A model generated the notes under the pieces. It was not told the DNA's origin. It searched no databases and saw nothing but the letters and a program-made list of their open reading frames with translations. Shown here in pieces: positions 62,560 through 64,000 of a DNA stretch of 64,000 bases. Within the stretch, counting starts at the first letter, position 1, and each line of letters starts with the position of its first letter. Where the stretch lies: the NCBI GenBank assembly GCA_009695205.1, contig SIBK01000013.1:1-64000 (forward strand), read 5' to 3'. This DNA is from Pedosphaera sp. Its GTDB lineage: Bacteria; Verrucomicrobiota; Verrucomicrobiia; Limisphaerales; UBA9464. The translations under genes were made by a program, and so were the position numbers.

Positions 62560-63981
62560 TCAGTGCTTCAGTACGAATGTTCGGATTGTTTCCGCCATGT
62601 AAGCCAGCATCTCCGGAGTCAGGCCCGGATAGGTGCCGACGAAAAGGGCTTCATTCATGATGCGGTCCGCACCGGGCAGATCTCCGATCACCCGGAACGC
62701 GCTGGGTTGCTGTCGTTTTAGAGTGGTGAAGGCAGGTTGGCGGACAAGGTTTCCGCCAAAAAGCATTCGACAGCCGATCTTCGCGGCATCGAGGGCTTGA
62801 GCGAATTCGCGGCGGGTAAAGGGAGCATTGTGTTTTACCAGCATCATGAAGCCAAACCAGGAGCAGTCGGCGCGGTGCCCGGAGTCATCCCAGGTGAAGC
62901 CGTTCGGCGTCCAACCGGCGGCGTGCGTGGGAAGTTGGAACTGGATGAATTCCTCAAGATCGGCCAGTGCCGTGCGGAGGCTGTTCCAGTTGTCTACCCG
63001 GGCTTGGATGAATTGGGGTAGTTTCTTGAGCTGCTGCCGGCCTATTGCAGCCTGCGGATCCAGCGGCTTCAGATTGTAGCCGAGGTGCGAGTAAATGTAC
63101 TTGTGATCGTAACCTTCGGGCAATTCCCCCAGTTGCCAACCAAAACGCTTATGGCAGGTGTTGTCCTTTCCACTCGCGCACCAGCAGTCGCGGCCCCAGT
63201 CGCGGAAACTCTCCACGAGTACCTTCAGTTTCATGTCTCGCACCACGTTTACTGCGCCGCCCTCGCCCATCGTAAGGTGGTGCGGCGGGTAAAAAGATTG
63301 AGTTGAGAGATCGCCAAAGGTGCCGGTGTGGTGCCCGTCATAACGACTGCCGAGCGCGTCACAATTGTCTTCGATGAGCCAGAGGTTGTGGCGGCGGCAG
63401 AACTGGGTCGTGGCGGCGAGATCAAACGGATTGCCGAGCGTGTGTGCCATCATCACGGCTTTCGTTTTGCCGGGCAAAAACGCGGATTGCAGTTGGTCAA
63501 CGCGCCCGTTCAGGGTGGATGGGTCGTTGTCAATAAACACGGGGACGCAACCGTTCTGGAGAATCGGCGCGACGGTCGTGGGAAAGCCAGCGGCTACCGT
63601 GATAACCTCGTCGCCGGGGCGAAGCTGTCGTTCGCCGAGTTTGGAGCTGGTCAACGCGGAAAGGGCAACCAGATTTGCGGAGGAGCCGGAATTGACGAGA
63701 ACACATCTCTTCACACCCAGAAACGAACCCAGTTCGCTTTCAAAGGCATCGCCTTCGGGCCCGAGCGTCAGCCAGAAGTCGAGGGTCGAACTGACGGCAG
63801 CGGTCACTTCATCTTCCGTGAAGACGCGTCCTGCATACGGAACCAACGTCTGGCCCGGAATGAACGGGCAATGGGCGGCCGATGCTTTCGAACCCGGCTG
63901 GTTGGCTTGATGGACGAGCGCCGAATACTCGCGCGTGAGCTGTAGGATTTGTGTCTTGAGTTGTTCAGGGCTGCGGCTCAT
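62560..63981 (-). CDS. rfbH: CDP-4-keto-6-deoxyglucose 3-dehydrase (RfbH/E1)
   Basis: A 473-residue member of the DegT fold that removes the 3-hydroxyl in CDP-3,6-dideoxyhexose synthesis, with a partner reductase (E3). The place of the PLP lysine is taken by His in STQSFYPPHHLTMGEGGAV, the mark of E1. Cys207, Cys266, Cys268 and Cys276 (the last three in DCWCASGKDNTC) match the ligand spacing of its [2Fe-2S] cluster. It is the first gene of the minus block within the window; CDP-glucose genes (rfbF, rfbG) and the E3 reductase would be expected beyond the right edge. Confidence 0.93.
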   Translation of the reverse strand: MSRSPEQLKTQILQLTREYSALVHQANQPGSKASAAHCPFIPGQTLVPYAGRVFTEDEVTAAVSSTLDFWLTLGPEGDAFESELGSFLGVKRCVLVNSGSSANLVALSALTSSKLGERQLRPGDEVITVAAGFPTTVAPILQNGCVPVFIDNDPSTLNGRVDQLQSAFLPGKTKAVMMAHTLGNPFDLAATTQFCRRHNLWLIEDNCDALGSRYDGHHTGTFGDLSTQSFYPPHHLTMGEGGAVNVVRDMKLKVLVESFRDWGRDCWCASGKDNTCHKRFGWQLGELPEGYDHKYIYSHLGYNLKPLDPQAAIGRQQLKKLPQFIQARVDNWNSLRTALADLEEFIQFQLPTHAAGWTPNGFTWDDSGHRADCSWFGFMMLVKHNAPFTRREFAQALDAAKIGCRMLFGGNLVRQPAFTTLKRQQPSAFRVIGDLPGADRIMNEALFVGTYPGLTPEMLAYMAETIRTFVLKH

Positions 63982-64000
63982 GGCTGCTTAAATCGATTTC

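Overview
This is GC-rich bacterial DNA, most likely from a member of the Verrucomicrobiota, perhaps Pedosphaera- or Limisphaerales-like. That placement is an inference from gene content: a type II secretion-style pseudopilin with the motif FTLIELLVVIAIIAILAG, a DUF1501 remnant, a short lipoprotein, REP-like hairpins, a transposase C-terminus of a type I associate with this phylum, and radical-SAM hopanoid genes. No rRNA, tRNA or CRISPR array was seen. Spacing of genes is tight and several pairs share ATGA overlaps. Shine-Dalgarno sites are often weak.

Region 1 (1-8200) is a decayed accessory zone. It holds a truncated proline-iminopeptidase-like hydrolase fused tail-to-tail with a DUF5615 toxin and its DUF433 antitoxin, an intact secreted six-hairpin glycosidase-like protein, a broken DUF1501 gene abutting an IS110 fragment, a LamG fragment, a frameshifted secreted gene, a transposase tail and a VapBC pair. 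Copies of one short palindromic repeat lie at both ends of this zone. Region 2 (8200-22824) is mostly core: membrane protein, glnB, a NYN-LOTUS protein, pseudopilin, raiA, amidohydrolase, SDR, bioF, bioA, tmk, nusA, infB, rbfA and nrnA. A tandem array of 14-bp units sits directly before nusA.

Region 3 (23100-28631) is a three-gene unit resembling the Ralstonia phc quorum-sensing operon: a PhcB-like methyltransferase, a hybrid sensor kinase joining PhcS- and PhcR-like parts, and a response regulator with a kinase-like C-terminus. This suggests signalling by a 3-hydroxy fatty acid methyl ester or a related compound. Region 4 (28945-35645) carries hopanoid genes hpnH and hpnJ, a small lipoprotein, a class V PLP enzyme, holB and a PIG-L deacetylase.

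Region 5 (35911-63981) is a large surface-polysaccharide locus made of two converging gene blocks. The plus block (35911-55400) encodes sugar epimerases, a cytidylyltransferase-PfkB fusion with the domains in reversed order relative to HldE, split transketolase, a HAD-kinase fusion, a doubled WbuC-like cupin, heptose-type GmhB and HddC homologues, two C-methyltransferase-type enzymes, an acyltransferase and two glycosyltransferases. The minus block (63981-55510) starts with RfbH (the 3-dehydrase of CDP-3,6-dideoxyhexose synthesis) and continues with two epimerases, an FkbM methyltransferase, homologues of acetaldehyde dehydrogenase DmpF and aldolase DmpG, and a ThDP enzyme like acetolactate synthase. 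I infer that this block makes a branched or higher-carbon 3,6-dideoxy sugar, possibly by transferring a carbon unit made by the DmpFG pair. This cassette and the Phc-like unit are the two most interesting finds.
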